From: Gammaproteobacteria bacterium
GTDB taxonomy: Bacteria > Pseudomonadota > Gammaproteobacteria > Competibacterales > Competibacteraceae
DNA: 42,161 nucleotides
Assembly (NCBI GenBank): GCA_020846135.1
Contig: JADLEK010000035.1
Span: forward strand, 1-42,161
Direction of reading: 5' to 3'
Each line of letters opens with the position of its first letter. The stretch's first letter is position 1. This document shows positions 7,869 to 16,464 of the stretch, in pieces. The notes under the pieces are model-generated. The model ran no database searches and was not told where the DNA came from. It saw only the letters and a list, made by a program, of their open reading frames with translations. The translations under genes were made by a program, and so were the position numbers.

Positions 7869-10800
7869 TTATGAGAAAAAGTAAGCGGAAAGCGTGCCAT
7901 CACCCAGGGGCAGGGCTGCCGAACAGGGTGGCGATGGCATCAATTGATCACCACGGCCCTTGCTTGATAAGGACTGCGAGACGGCATACTTCAATAGCAG
8001 TTGGATCAGAAAGCGCTCGGTCGGATCACAGCGGCGAAGCGCCGCCAGCACGTTGACTGCCCGATCGGCGTTGCGATCCCCGCGTCGAGCATCGTGATCA
8101 AGGTCTCGCTCCCCTTGTTCTCCCGGCCAGGTTAGCGCCGCCAGCACCTTATCGCGGCGAGGTACGGCCTTTAGCTCTACCAGTCGGGCCATCCAGTCCA
8201 GCCAGCGGATCAGCGGGGCGGGCAGATCCAGCCGCCCCGGCTGGTAAAGGCGGGCAAAGGCGCTCCGCACCACCCGACCCAGCACCGGGGCATCGTTCGG
8301 GTGGCACAGCAGGCAGTCGTGGATACTGCCGAGATCGGTCACGCCGTGCGCTTTTGCCTCCAGCAGGGTCAGCGCCAGGTGGGTGGCGTCCAGGCTATGG
8401 ATCAGATTAGGCAACAGGGCGTCCCGCTGCTTGGCCGGGGCAACAGCGTCATCCAGTCGTTCCACGTCGATGCGTACAGTCTTCGCGCCCAGGCGAGCGG
8501 TGACGCTCGTGCCCTTGAGCTTGAACTTGTCCTGGCAAACCGGGAAACCGAGCGGCGATAGCCACAACAAAGGGAGTCCGGAGCAGGCCTTGGCGGTTTT
8601 TTTGAGCCAGTCCGAGAAGACATTGACGGCGGGATAGTCCTTGGCAAGCACGGCGTGCAGATGTTCCACCAAGGCCAGCGCAGTATAAGCAGCCAAGGTG
8701 CGCTGGCGCTCCCATTCGGCGTGCGCCAGCGATCTGACCAACGGGTCGGCGCTGGCGAAGGCTGCCTGGCGCAGTTCGCCGAACAGACCCTTGGTGCAGG
8801 TGGCGACGAAGCGCCGGCACGCCTTGTTCTGGTCCTGGTTCTTCCAGTCCACCAAGGCATCGAGTTCCGGGAGCGGCGGCGCTTCTTTCTGCCAGGCTTG
8901 CTCGAATTTCGGAGCGATCGCTTCGAGTACATGGCCAACCTGGGCGGTCCGGCTGGCGCCATAAGGAATCGTCATCACCACCTTTTTCGCGGTCTCGCGA
9001 TTCAGCCAGGCCCGCCCTTGCGGCGATGCCGCCAGCCAGGCATCGGCGAATTCGAGTCCCCGGTGATGAATCTTCCGGTCTTCGTCCAAGTGGAGGCGAC
9101 CGATGGCAGTCGCTGCCGCCGTAGCCAATTCGCTGTAGATATCCCCCGGTAGCCCATCCGCGCCTGGCAGCACGTTGACCGCGTGCGCCAGACCGACATC
9201 GCCGGTCAGGGCGGCGATATGTTGCAGGCCGTTGCAGGTCCCGTCGATTTGCACCGGCAGATGCACCGGGAGCGCGGGGTTCAGCGTCCATTGCCGGTAG
9301 GCCAGACAGAAGGCCAGGAACTGCATCGGCTTGCTGGCCACCTTCCGCCAGAAGGACTCGGTGAGGGGCGAAGCGGCGCTGGCGAGAATCTGGGCCTCAT
9401 GATCGCGGACCCAGCGCTCGCGCTCCTCCAGCGTGACCACCTGCCGTCCTTCAATGTTCAGGTCCTCCAACAGGCGAGTGCGCCGGACCAGATTGGCTCC
9501 GTGCCGTTGCAGGGCGCGCAGCCCCTCGGTATCGAGCGGCCGGCCGCGGTGAAATTCCAGTAGCGCTCGTTGCAGGTCGCCACCCTGCGGCGTGAACCAC
9601 GGCGTTTCCGCATAGAGACGGCCACGATAGTCGGCCTTCCAGGGCAGGTAGAAGGCGACCGGTTGGCCGTCGGGTTCATCCTCGAGGAGCTGTTTGAGTA
9701 CGCCCGAAGCCAGCGGACTGTCCAGAAACTCCCCCGGACGTTCAATGGTTTTGCGTTGGCTGGTTCGCGCGGGCTGATAGAAGTGGCCATGAACCCACTC
9801 GCGCAGTTCGGTCAGCGTCTCGGGGCTGAGTCCGGCGGGGTCGGGCGATGCGTCCGGTTCGAACCAGGCTTTGCCGCCGCCGATCTGGATGAGGCAACAC
9901 GCCCAGTGCAGCAGGCCACGGTTGATCCGCCACGGGACGGCCTGTTGCAGGTTCACCGCTGCGATGTAGCGCAGGAAATCCGGCGCACGATGGTGGGGGT
10001 TGGCGGCGCCGGCATGAAAATCCTGAAGAAACTTATTCGTGCGGCGGTAGCCGATCAGGTCGACGCGAAAGTAATCCGTCTCCTTGTCGTCTGCCGGACC
10101 CCGATCATCCGGACGGTAGGCGACCGGTTCCTTTAACGGTTGCACGGTGAAGCGGAAGGGCAGCGCGGCCAACAAGCTCTCGAGGCGCTGCGCCAGCGCC
10201 GGTTGCTGGATCACGATGTACTTGGGGGTGTGGGGCCGGCCGTTGCGGGTGCAGGTCGCGCCGGTCTTTACCGCAAACCAGTCACCGAACGCGCCAAGCA
10301 GCGTATCGAGCAATACGGTGCCGACCAGGTGCAGGGCCTCGGCCTTGGCGGTGTCGGCGGCGGTGTCGTCCTGTAGCCAGCGCCAGGCGAGTTGCCGCAG
10401 CAGGCCCACCACCAACCGGACCATTTCCGGGTAATCCGCTCGCCACTCGATAACGTCCGACAAGGCGTTTTCGCCCGTCTCCTCTTCTGCGTTGTCGTCT
10501 TCCTCGGCGGGGTCTTCGACCGCCAGCGTCAATGCCTTGATCTGATGCTGCGCTACCGCCGCGCAGAGACCGTGAATACAGAAACAAAAGGCGGTCTCGA
10601 CCGCCTCCGGTATCTGGATCGCCTCCGTGGCCGCCGCCCCTTTAGCCAACAGTTCCGCAGGGAAAAGGGCTGTCCACAGGGTTTGTGCCGCGGGCAGCGA
10701 GTCCGGCGCAATCAATCCCTTCGAGAGGGCGTGCGCGAACGTCATCAGTATCCGCTCATAGGATGAGCTGGCTTCTTTACCAGCGGCGTCTTTGAACAGA

Positions 10801-10946
10801 TGAGTCTTGATGGCCTGCGCCAAGGCTTGCCGCGTCGCGCCCTGACGCTCCTCGCCTGAAGCCAGTTCACCGAACTGCAAAGCCGATGGAATCCATAGCG
10901 ATACGCTCATGCCGCCCCCTGATGAATCGAATTCAGTTTCAGACAT
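7869..10946 (-). CDS. Single-subunit DNA-directed RNA polymerase (T7/mitochondrial type), CRISPR-associated
   Basis: The 1025-residue protein carries every hallmark of single-subunit RNA polymerases, aligned by eye to T7 RNAP. DYRGRLYAETPWFTPQGGDL (439-458) matches the T7 DWRGRVYA region. Motif A, QIDGTCNGLQH, holds Asp568 (T7 D537). Motif B, R650-x3-K654-x7-Y662-G663, has exactly the spacing of T7 R627, K631, Y639 and G640. LIHSLDATH (848-856) matches FVHSQDGSH. Motif C, SIHDCLL, holds His876 and Asp877 (T7 H811/D812). The last residues, LSAYFFS, resemble the aromatic C-terminal foot of the family. Motif details (DGTCNGLQH, IHSLD) look closer to mitochondrial than phage enzymes. A Met at codon 13 (10910), preceded by AGGGGG, is an alternative start. 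It heads the cas operon, next to the array. It is apparently intact, so active transcription is expected. Confidence 0.95.
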   Translation of the reverse strand: MSETEFDSSGGGMSVSLWIPSALQFGELASGEERQGATRQALAQAIKTHLFKDAAGKEASSSYERILMTFAHALSKGLIAPDSLPAAQTLWTALFPAELLAKGAAATEAIQIPEAVETAFCFCIHGLCAAVAQHQIKALTLAVEDPAEEDDNAEEETGENALSDVIEWRADYPEMVRLVVGLLRQLAWRWLQDDTAADTAKAEALHLVGTVLLDTLLGAFGDWFAVKTGATCTRNGRPHTPKYIVIQQPALAQRLESLLAALPFRFTVQPLKEPVAYRPDDRGPADDKETDYFRVDLIGYRRTNKFLQDFHAGAANPHHRAPDFLRYIAAVNLQQAVPWRINRGLLHWACCLIQIGGGKAWFEPDASPDPAGLSPETLTELREWVHGHFYQPARTSQRKTIERPGEFLDSPLASGVLKQLLEDEPDGQPVAFYLPWKADYRGRLYAETPWFTPQGGDLQRALLEFHRGRPLDTEGLRALQRHGANLVRRTRLLEDLNIEGRQVVTLEERERWVRDHEAQILASAASPLTESFWRKVASKPMQFLAFCLAYRQWTLNPALPVHLPVQIDGTCNGLQHIAALTGDVGLAHAVNVLPGADGLPGDIYSELATAAATAIGRLHLDEDRKIHHRGLEFADAWLAASPQGRAWLNRETAKKVVMTIPYGASRTAQVGHVLEAIAPKFEQAWQKEAPPLPELDALVDWKNQDQNKACRRFVATCTKGLFGELRQAAFASADPLVRSLAHAEWERQRTLAAYTALALVEHLHAVLAKDYPAVNVFSDWLKKTAKACSGLPLLWLSPLGFPVCQDKFKLKGTSVTARLGAKTVRIDVERLDDAVAPAKQRDALLPNLIHSLDATHLALTLLEAKAHGVTDLGSIHDCLLCHPNDAPVLGRVVRSAFARLYQPGRLDLPAPLIRWLDWMARLVELKAVPRRDKVLAALTWPGEQGERDLDHDARRGDRNADRAVNVLAALRRCDPTERFLIQLLLKYAVSQSLSSKGRGDQLMPSPPCSAALPLGDGTLSAYFFS

Positions 10947-10966
10947 TTATGACTTTTTCACTCTTC

Positions 10967-13402
10967 GTTTCCAGCGTGTCTCTGCACGGCTAAATATGAA
11001 TACCCGCGAGTTCAACTCGAAACCATCCATAAAGGTTTCCAGCGTGTCTCTGCACGGCTAAATATTAATAAAACGATGGATATTTTTCGTGATTAATTCA
11101 CGTTTCCAGCGTGTCTCTGCACGGCTAAATATGAATATCAACATGAGCAAGCGACTACTTGCTGAATTGTTTCCAGCGTGTCTCTGCACGGCTAAATATG
11201 AATATTACGGTTTGAAGGAATTATCCTGGTCAACAAATTTCCAGCGTGTCTCTGCACGGATAAATATGAATATGTGGAGTCAGGACGGAATACTTCTTTC
11301 GAGGTTTCCAGCGTGTCTCTGCACGGCTAAATATGAATATTTGCAGGTGATTAGGCTGCTGACGAAGGAGTTTCCAGCGTGTCTCTGCACGGCTAAATAT
11401 AAAGATCAGATATTTGGAACTCAGTTCCATGGTTTCCAGCGTGTCTCTGCACGGCTAAATATGAATATGTGGTGTTCCCAGATGTGTCGGGTACATGGGT
11501 TTCCAGCGTGTCTCTGCACGGCTAAATATGAATATATGAAGGTGACTTCGTGGCGGTCGTGACATGTTTCCAGCGTGTCTCTGCACGGCTAAATATGAAT
11601 ATCTGGTTTCCGGTTATCTGGGCGTTGATCCGTTTCCAGCGTGTCTCTGCACGGCTAAATATGAATATAAAATCGGCTGTATTGTATAGAGCTTTCGTTT
11701 CCAGCGTGTCTCTGCACGGCTAAATATGAATATGCAAAGCCGGAATACTGGGCCGAATTGCCTAGTTTCCAGCGTGTCTCTGCACGGCTAAATATGAATA
11801 TCAGTTGGGGGTGACAAAAGAACATCCTCAGTGTTTCCAGCGTGTCTCTGCACGGCTAAATATGAATATCTTGATGGCTTCATCAAACATACGGTTTCGT
11901 TTCCAGCGTGTCTCTGCACGGCTAAATATGAATATCTGTCACCAGGAAGCATGACCTATTTCGAGTTTCCAGCGTGTCTCTGCACGGCTAAATATGAATA
12001 TGCAAAGAGATTTGTCCTGACTACAATTACTGTTTCCAGCGTGTCTCTGCACGGCTAAATATGAATATGTAACTTTGTGGATAAGTCGATAGCCTCTTGT
12101 TTCCAGCGTGTCTCTGCACGGCTAAATATGAATATGTGGGCAGGCATATTGGATACTTCTAACGTTTCCAGCGTGTCTCTGCACGGCTAAATATGAATAT
12201 GTGCTAACGAACTTCAGCGTGAACTGAATGGTTTCCAGCGTGTCTCTGCACGGCTAAATATGAATATCTGGTGGCTATCGTCGGCACGTTCACGGTGGTT
12301 TCCAGCGTGTCTCTGCACGGCTAAATATGAATATGCGGTCTGTTGACAGAACCGATCTTCGTTAAAGTTTCCAGCGTGTCTCTGCACGGCTAAATATGAA
12401 TATCGCGTATGCGCTGAATGGTGCGTACTTGACGTTTCCAGCGTGTCTCTGCACGGCTAAATATGAATATATCAATACGGTATCCCGGCCCTCTCGATTC
12501 CGTTTCCAGCGTGTCTCTGCACGGCTAAATATGAATATCGCTATGCTCGCTTCGGTGAAATCGCTCCAGTTTCCAGCGTGTCTCTGCACGGCTAAATATG
12601 AATATCTGCTATTACGACTTGATTGTAGACTTCGGTTTCCAGCGTGTCTCTGCACGGCTAAATATGAATATGGAAAGAAGAAGTGAATGCTGCTGTTGAG
12701 TTTCCAGCGTGTCTCTGCACGGCTAAATATGAATATCAGCTACTTCCAGAAGCAGGCGCAGCAAGTCGTTTCCAGCGTGTCTCTGCACGGCTAAATATGA
12801 ATATACGAAGCGATTATCCTGCGCCGCCAGATGTTTCCAGCGTGTCTCTGCACGGCTAAATATGAATATTCTTGTGTTTGCAAGGTCGAGCAAGTCTTCG
12901 TTTCCAGCGTGTCTCTGCACGGCTAAATATGAATATAAAGGCGTCACCGTCGGGGCAGTTGGCGCCGTTTCCAGCGTGTCTCTGCACGGCTAAATATGAA
13001 TATTGATCACTGTTCTTGATGCGCTACAAAACGTTTCCAGCGTGTCTCTGCACGGCTAAATATGAATATACTAAACTCACGAATCTGACGCCATTACAGG
13101 TTTCCAGCGTGTCTCTGCACGGCTAAATATGAATATGGGGTGCGTGCCCTGATGACCCTGCTGTCGTTTCCAGCGTGTCTCTGCACGGCTAAATATGAAT
13201 ATGCGAAGGCAGTATGGTCGAGTTCGAGTTCGGGTTTCCAGCGTGTCTCTGCACGGCTAAATATGAATATGCCAGACCTGCCGAGTGACTTCGCTCTATG
13301 TTTCCAGCGTGTCTCTGCACGGCTAAATATGAATATCGGGGCGACCGCGTTGTTGCCGGAGCTGCGTTTCCAGCGTGTCTCTGCACGGCTAAATATGAAT
13401 AT
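10967..13402 (-). CRISPR. CRISPR array, 37 repeats and 36 spacers
   Basis: I counted 37 copies of a 37-bp repeat. On the plus strand it starts GTTTCCAGCGTGTC and ends AAATATGAATAT. Start-to-start spacing is mostly 65-69 bp, giving spacers of about 28-32 bp; one is about 25 bp. Transcription is assigned to the minus strand for three reasons. Minus-strand repeats end in GGAAAC, like other type III/Cas6 handles. A stem AG(C)CGTG/CACGCT with one bulged C lies just before that end. The mutated repeats (copies 1, 2, 5 and 7) cluster at the low-coordinate end, which marks the old, leader-distal end. The minus-strand transcript would run straight into the polymerase gene. Confidence 0.97.
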
Positions 13403-13621
13403 CTACCTCGTCCTCCGCATAACATGGGTTTTTTCATGAACTTGAATGCAGTCAGGAGGCATACCTTTGGTACATTCAATCGAAGCGACGCTCCACTTTA
13501 CCGAATTTCTGGTAAAAGCGCGAGTTTTTTGTCCGGTGACAAGGTGATATAGCCTGACAGCGCACTCTATGACAGTAAACGGTATGACCTGCGATCCTGA
13601 TCCCGCCGGAGGGTTTTACTC
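13403..13621 (-). promoter_or_regulatory. Putative CRISPR leader and divergent cas2-cas1 upstream region
   Basis: This 219-bp non-coding stretch lies between the last, perfectly conserved repeat and the cas2 start. By the array polarity it must contain the leader and the promoter for the array (minus strand), plus the promoter for cas2-cas1 (plus strand). It holds the 51-bp motif described separately, about 95 bp from the first repeat, and a run of T (GGGTTTTTTCATG) closer to the array. A GGAGGG ribosome site for cas2 is at 13608-13613. I see no convincing sigma-70 -35/-10 pair for the array direction; TTGTCA inside the motif is the best -35 candidate but lacks a good -10. Confidence 0.6.
13497..13547. 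repeat. 51-bp three-block motif, copy A (in leader)
   Basis: The motif has three conserved blocks shared with copy B at 15240-15290. They are TTTACCGmATTTCTGGTAAA (perfect inverted arms TTTACC/GGTAAA), GTTTTTT, and GTGACAAGGTGA. The two linkers, 7 and 5 bp, differ completely in sequence but keep exactly the same length. Equal spacing with variable linkers points to a protein-binding or promoter element rather than a recent duplication. It might be a regulator operator, a promoter for the single-subunit polymerase, or an adaptation-related leader motif. Confidence 0.7.
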
Positions 13622-14230
13622 ATGATGTACACCATTACCGGCACACGACCGTCGCGGCTGGTAGTGCTGTCCTACGACATCTCCTGCCCGCGGCGCTCGC
13701 GCCGAGTGAGGCGGGTCCTGGATGCTGTACATCACGCGAAACAATATTCCGTGTTCGAGGCCCTCCTGAGCGATGGGGAGTTCCGCAGCGTACTGGCTGA
13801 GATTTCAGCGTGCTGCGATTTTTCCAAGGATCTGCTCGCCACCTGGTGGCCGCTCGATGGGTTGCGGCTGGGCTGGCAAAACGGCCAGTTAACGGTCATT
13901 GCCCACGCCGGCCAACAGTGCCGGGAAACAGCCACGCTGCGACCAAACATCGGCAACTTCATCATCTGTTACGACATTTCCGATACTGCTGCCTTGCGCG
14001 CCGTCGCCAGCGAAGTCGCTGCCGAGACCGCGATGGTTCAGCGGTCGGTGTACTGGTTGCGTGCTCCGAAGGCGCAGTTGTCCGCCCTGTTCGAGCGGTG
14101 CGCCTCACATTTGACCGAAGGCGACTGCCTGTGGGCCTATCCACTGGCAAGTTGCCAGGCGCTGTCGCGGGCCGGTACCCAGGTCAGTTCAATTTTGCCC
14201 ATTGCTACTCACCGTTGGAGGTCTTCATGA
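13622..14230 (+). CDS. cas2: Tandem Cas2-Cas2 fusion protein
   Basis: This 202-residue protein is about twice the length of a normal Cas2 (85-100). The first unit (11-95) begins RLVVLSYDIS and continues with CPRRSRRVRRVLDAVHHAKQ and YSVFEALL, the textbook Cas2 fold with Asp19 after the first strand. The second unit (111-176) begins NFIICYDISD and has RSVYWL and GDCLWAYPL, a Cas2-like strand pattern with Asp118 but weaker sequence similarity. Cas2 normally works as a homodimer bridging two Cas1 dimers, so this looks like a dimer made in one chain. A GGAGGG ribosome site sits 8 bp before the ATG. The stop overlaps the cas1 start (ATGA), so expression is coupled. Confidence 0.85.
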   Translation: MMYTITGTRPSRLVVLSYDISCPRRSRRVRRVLDAVHHAKQYSVFEALLSDGEFRSVLAEISACCDFSKDLLATWWPLDGLRLGWQNGQLTVIAHAGQQCRETATLRPNIGNFIICYDISDTAALRAVASEVAAETAMVQRSVYWLRAPKAQLSALFERCASHLTEGDCLWAYPLASCQALSRAGTQVSSILPIATHRWRSS

Positions 14231-15210
14231 GCGGAAATCTGGCACTGGTAGTCGATCAGTCCGGCGCGACTCTGGAGAAAGGGACGCACGATACGGTCGT
14301 GCTGATACACGCCGATGGCCGGCGGGAGCGGGTCGGCCTGCGCACGCTCGGATCGGTGGTGCTGCACGGTGATGTGAAGCTGAGTACCGGACTCCTGCAG
14401 GCGCTGGCAGCGAACGGCGTAGCGTTGACCGCCCTGGCGGTGCGCAGCCGTACTCCGGCGATCGGTTTCTCCCGCCTGCCTCATCGACATGTGGCGTTGC
14501 GCCATCAGCAGCATCTGGTTTTTGCCGATCCGCAACGTCGATTGGAAGTAGCGCGTCAGGTGGTGTGGGCCAAGCTGGAAGCGATGGCCGAGTTCGCCCG
14601 CTGTCACGCCCCCCAGGATGATCCTGACCAGTATCGCGCGATGCAGTCCGTCGCCGCCATCTCCGACATCATGGGACTCATGGGCGTGGAAGGGGCGGCG
14701 ACCGCGAAACACTTTGCCACCCTGGAGGCGCTCTATCTCCGCAGTGATCTGTTCCGGTTCAATGGCCGTTCGCGCCAGCCACCCCTTGATGAGGTGAACG
14801 CCCTGATGTCGCTGGCCTACACGCTGGCCCAGGGGCAGGCAACCCAGCTCGCGCTGCATGCAGGACTCGATGTGCAAATCGGCTTTCTACATGCCCTGCA
14901 TCGGGATCGGGAATCGCTGGCGCTGGATCTCATCGAACCGGCGCGCGCCGTGCTGGACGACTGGGTACACGACCTGCTGACGGCGCGGCGGCTGCTGCAA
15001 CCAACGATGTTCTCACGCTGCGACGACGGCGCGGTGCGGCTGACCCAGGAAGGCCGGAAATTGTTCTATCCCGCCTGGTTTCGGGACGGTTTCCGCCAAG
15101 CCCAACAGCCGATGCGCCAAGTGCTGGCAAAAATTCTGGACTGTCTGCGGCGCGATCTGCATTTCGCTCCCACCTCTGGATCGACACAGGTCTTCTGTCA
15201 GGGCAGATAG
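14227..15210 (+). CDS. cas1: Cas1 spacer integrase
   Basis: The start is the ATG at 14227, which overlaps the cas2 stop by 4 bp and follows a GGAGG ribosome site; this gives 327 residues. It begins MSGNLALVVDQSGATLEK, the beta-rich N-terminal domain, and has the Cas1 catalytic regions. These are GVEGAATAKHFATLE (metal-binding Glu), then IGFLHALHRDRESLALDLIE and PARAVLDDWV (His and Asp/Glu ligands). Cas1 integrates new spacers next to the leader. No reverse-transcriptase domain is fused to it, unlike some type III Cas1 proteins. The length is normal and the catalytic residues appear intact, so the adaptation module should be active. Confidence 0.92.
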   Translation: MSGNLALVVDQSGATLEKGTHDTVVLIHADGRRERVGLRTLGSVVLHGDVKLSTGLLQALAANGVALTALAVRSRTPAIGFSRLPHRHVALRHQQHLVFADPQRRLEVARQVVWAKLEAMAEFARCHAPQDDPDQYRAMQSVAAISDIMGLMGVEGAATAKHFATLEALYLRSDLFRFNGRSRQPPLDEVNALMSLAYTLAQGQATQLALHAGLDVQIGFLHALHRDRESLALDLIEPARAVLDDWVHDLLTARRLLQPTMFSRCDDGAVRLTQEGRKLFYPAWFRDGFRQAQQPMRQVLAKILDCLRRDLHFAPTSGSTQVFCQGR

Positions 15211-15600
15211 CCTCCGTCAGCCGGTCCTCTGCCCGTCAATTTACCGCATTTCTGGTAAATCTCCCGGTTTTTTCATTAGTGACAAGGTGAAAGACCAGTA
15301 AAGACTTCAACATGATTCATATGAATCAATATGATTTAGATAGTGTTGACGGGTCTACAGCAAGATGTAGCTCTTAAATCCAACTTGAGGAACGCTGCCC
15401 TAGCAATTGGCGTCCAGTGCGCCGAATGCATCGCCCGCGATCTGAATCTGCCCTACTTCTCGGTGCGCAGCCTGCAATAGGACTTTGTGAGCATCCAGTC
15501 GGCTGAAGAATATTTTAAGCATGATGGCTCAGAAACCCCGTCCGCTAATGGCGGTTTTGTGATAGCACCACGCGCAATTAAACCCACTGGAGAGTAAAAG
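15211..15600. other. Intergenic region after cas1: motif copy B and a possible ORF remnant
   Basis: Besides the 51-bp motif, the region holds an AT-rich stretch with the near-palindrome ATGATTCATATGAATCAATA at 15311-15330. It also holds a 45-codon open stretch (15343-15480, plus strand) reading ...RNAALAIGVQCAECIARDLN..., which looks protein-like and GC-rich but has no recognisable family and no clear ribosome site. It could be the end of a gene lost by rearrangement. A small hairpin (CCGC-TAAT-GGCGG followed by TTTTG) lies near 15540-15560 before the next gene. Confidence 0.4.
15240..15290. repeat. 51-bp three-block motif, copy B (after cas1)
   Basis: This copy has the same three blocks and the same 51-bp length as copy A at 13497-13547, with 39 of 51 positions identical by my count. 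It begins 29 bp after the cas1 stop, so the two copies bracket the cas2-cas1 module in the same orientation. On the plus strand an inverted repeat followed by six T could act as a weak terminator for cas1. That would not explain conservation of the 12-bp GTGACAAGGTGA block. Confidence 0.7.
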
Positions 15601-16323
15601 ATGACCGACATAGAAACGAAAATACAGCACAATAACGCGGGTAATAAAACCATTGCCATGCAGCAGGAACTACTAAAAATTCTGGGAGAAAATCAAGCCT
15701 TTTCCTCAAAAGGGTTAAAGTATTTAGCTGATCGTAGCTTGGATACTAAATATCGTAAGCCGCTGTTAGCGGCTCTAACCGCCATGAACGACCGTACATT
15801 GCAGACCATGTTTCCAGATGAACTTAAAAAGAGAATCAAAACTGCTTTCGCTTTTACTACAGATGTGCCTGACGCAGCTTACATTATCATAAGTACGGGT
15901 AGAAGACCCGTACATGATAAATTAGGCTGGAGCGCAGGGAATGAATCTTTGCTGAAACTTGACCCAATTCCTGATAATTTAGAAACGTATAATGAAAAGA
16001 CCATGCAAAGGATATTAAAAACCATCACTATTCAAGAACTACAATGCGAAGCGTGTAAAGATTTGATGACGTTTTTGCTTGAAAATCTGCCAAAAGAAGT
16101 GATGCCAGAACCCAAAGAAGAAAAGAAAAAATCTGCTAAAATTATACAAATGCATAAAGAACAACCCATCATTTCAGTATCTAAAATTTTAATAGATACT
16201 GCTGTTGTTGAAGCAGTTCAAGAAGCTTTAGATGAAACACAAAAACCAGTGGTAGAAAAATCAAAAACGACTAAAAACCGTACCAAAAAATCCAAGAAAC
16301 CAGATCTAAAACCCGCAGCTTAA
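15601..16323 (+). CDS. Hypothetical protein, AT-rich, lysine-rich C-terminus
   Basis: I do not recognise this 240-residue protein. The gene has a GGAGAG ribosome site just before its ATG (ACTGGAGAGTAAAAG). The first 160 residues look helical and globular (FSSKGLKYLADRSLDTKYRK, then TTDVPDAAYIIISTGRRP). The C-terminal 60 residues alternate acidic and basic and end in a Lys-rich tail (KSKTTKNRTKKSKKPDLK) that could bind nucleic acid. Base composition is clearly AT-richer than the cas genes and the downstream element, which suggests transfer from another source. It sits beside cas1 in the same direction, but a CRISPR link is only positional. Confidence 0.7.
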   Translation: MTDIETKIQHNNAGNKTIAMQQELLKILGENQAFSSKGLKYLADRSLDTKYRKPLLAALTAMNDRTLQTMFPDELKKRIKTAFAFTTDVPDAAYIIISTGRRPVHDKLGWSAGNESLLKLDPIPDNLETYNEKTMQRILKTITIQELQCEACKDLMTFLLENLPKEVMPEPKEEKKKSAKIIQMHKEQPIISVSKILIDTAVVEAVQEALDETQKPVVEKSKTTKNRTKKSKKPDLKPAA

Positions 16324-16464
16324 AATAATAATATAATGGTTAAGCAGGCATTATTTTCATCAGATAGTGCTAATTTTAAAATCAGAAACACTCCACCCGC
16401 TAATAGGGCTTCGTGACTCCAATAGTGTGGAAAACCCAACGTAATTGCTGTGAGGATAAATAAC

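Noticed and set aside
7869..10946. Polymerase gene as part of a prophage
   Set aside because: No phage structural, lysis or replication genes are nearby. The gene is 6 bp from a CARF regulator in a cas operon.
13497..13530. Inverted repeat plus six T in the leader as a rho-independent terminator
   Set aside because: The stem is only 6 bp and AT-rich, and the T-run is 8 bp away. Conservation of an extra 12-bp block in both copies points to a binding site instead.
11089..13552. Open reading frames running through the CRISPR array on both strands
   Set aside because: They are the repeat unit translated over and over (for example FPACLCTAKYEY). They follow the 67-bp period and have no ribosome sites.
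13810..14226. Upstream extension of Cas1 into the Cas2 gene
   Set aside because: The extension is the Cas2 gene in another frame. The ATG at 14227 has a ribosome site and starts the conserved Cas1 domain.
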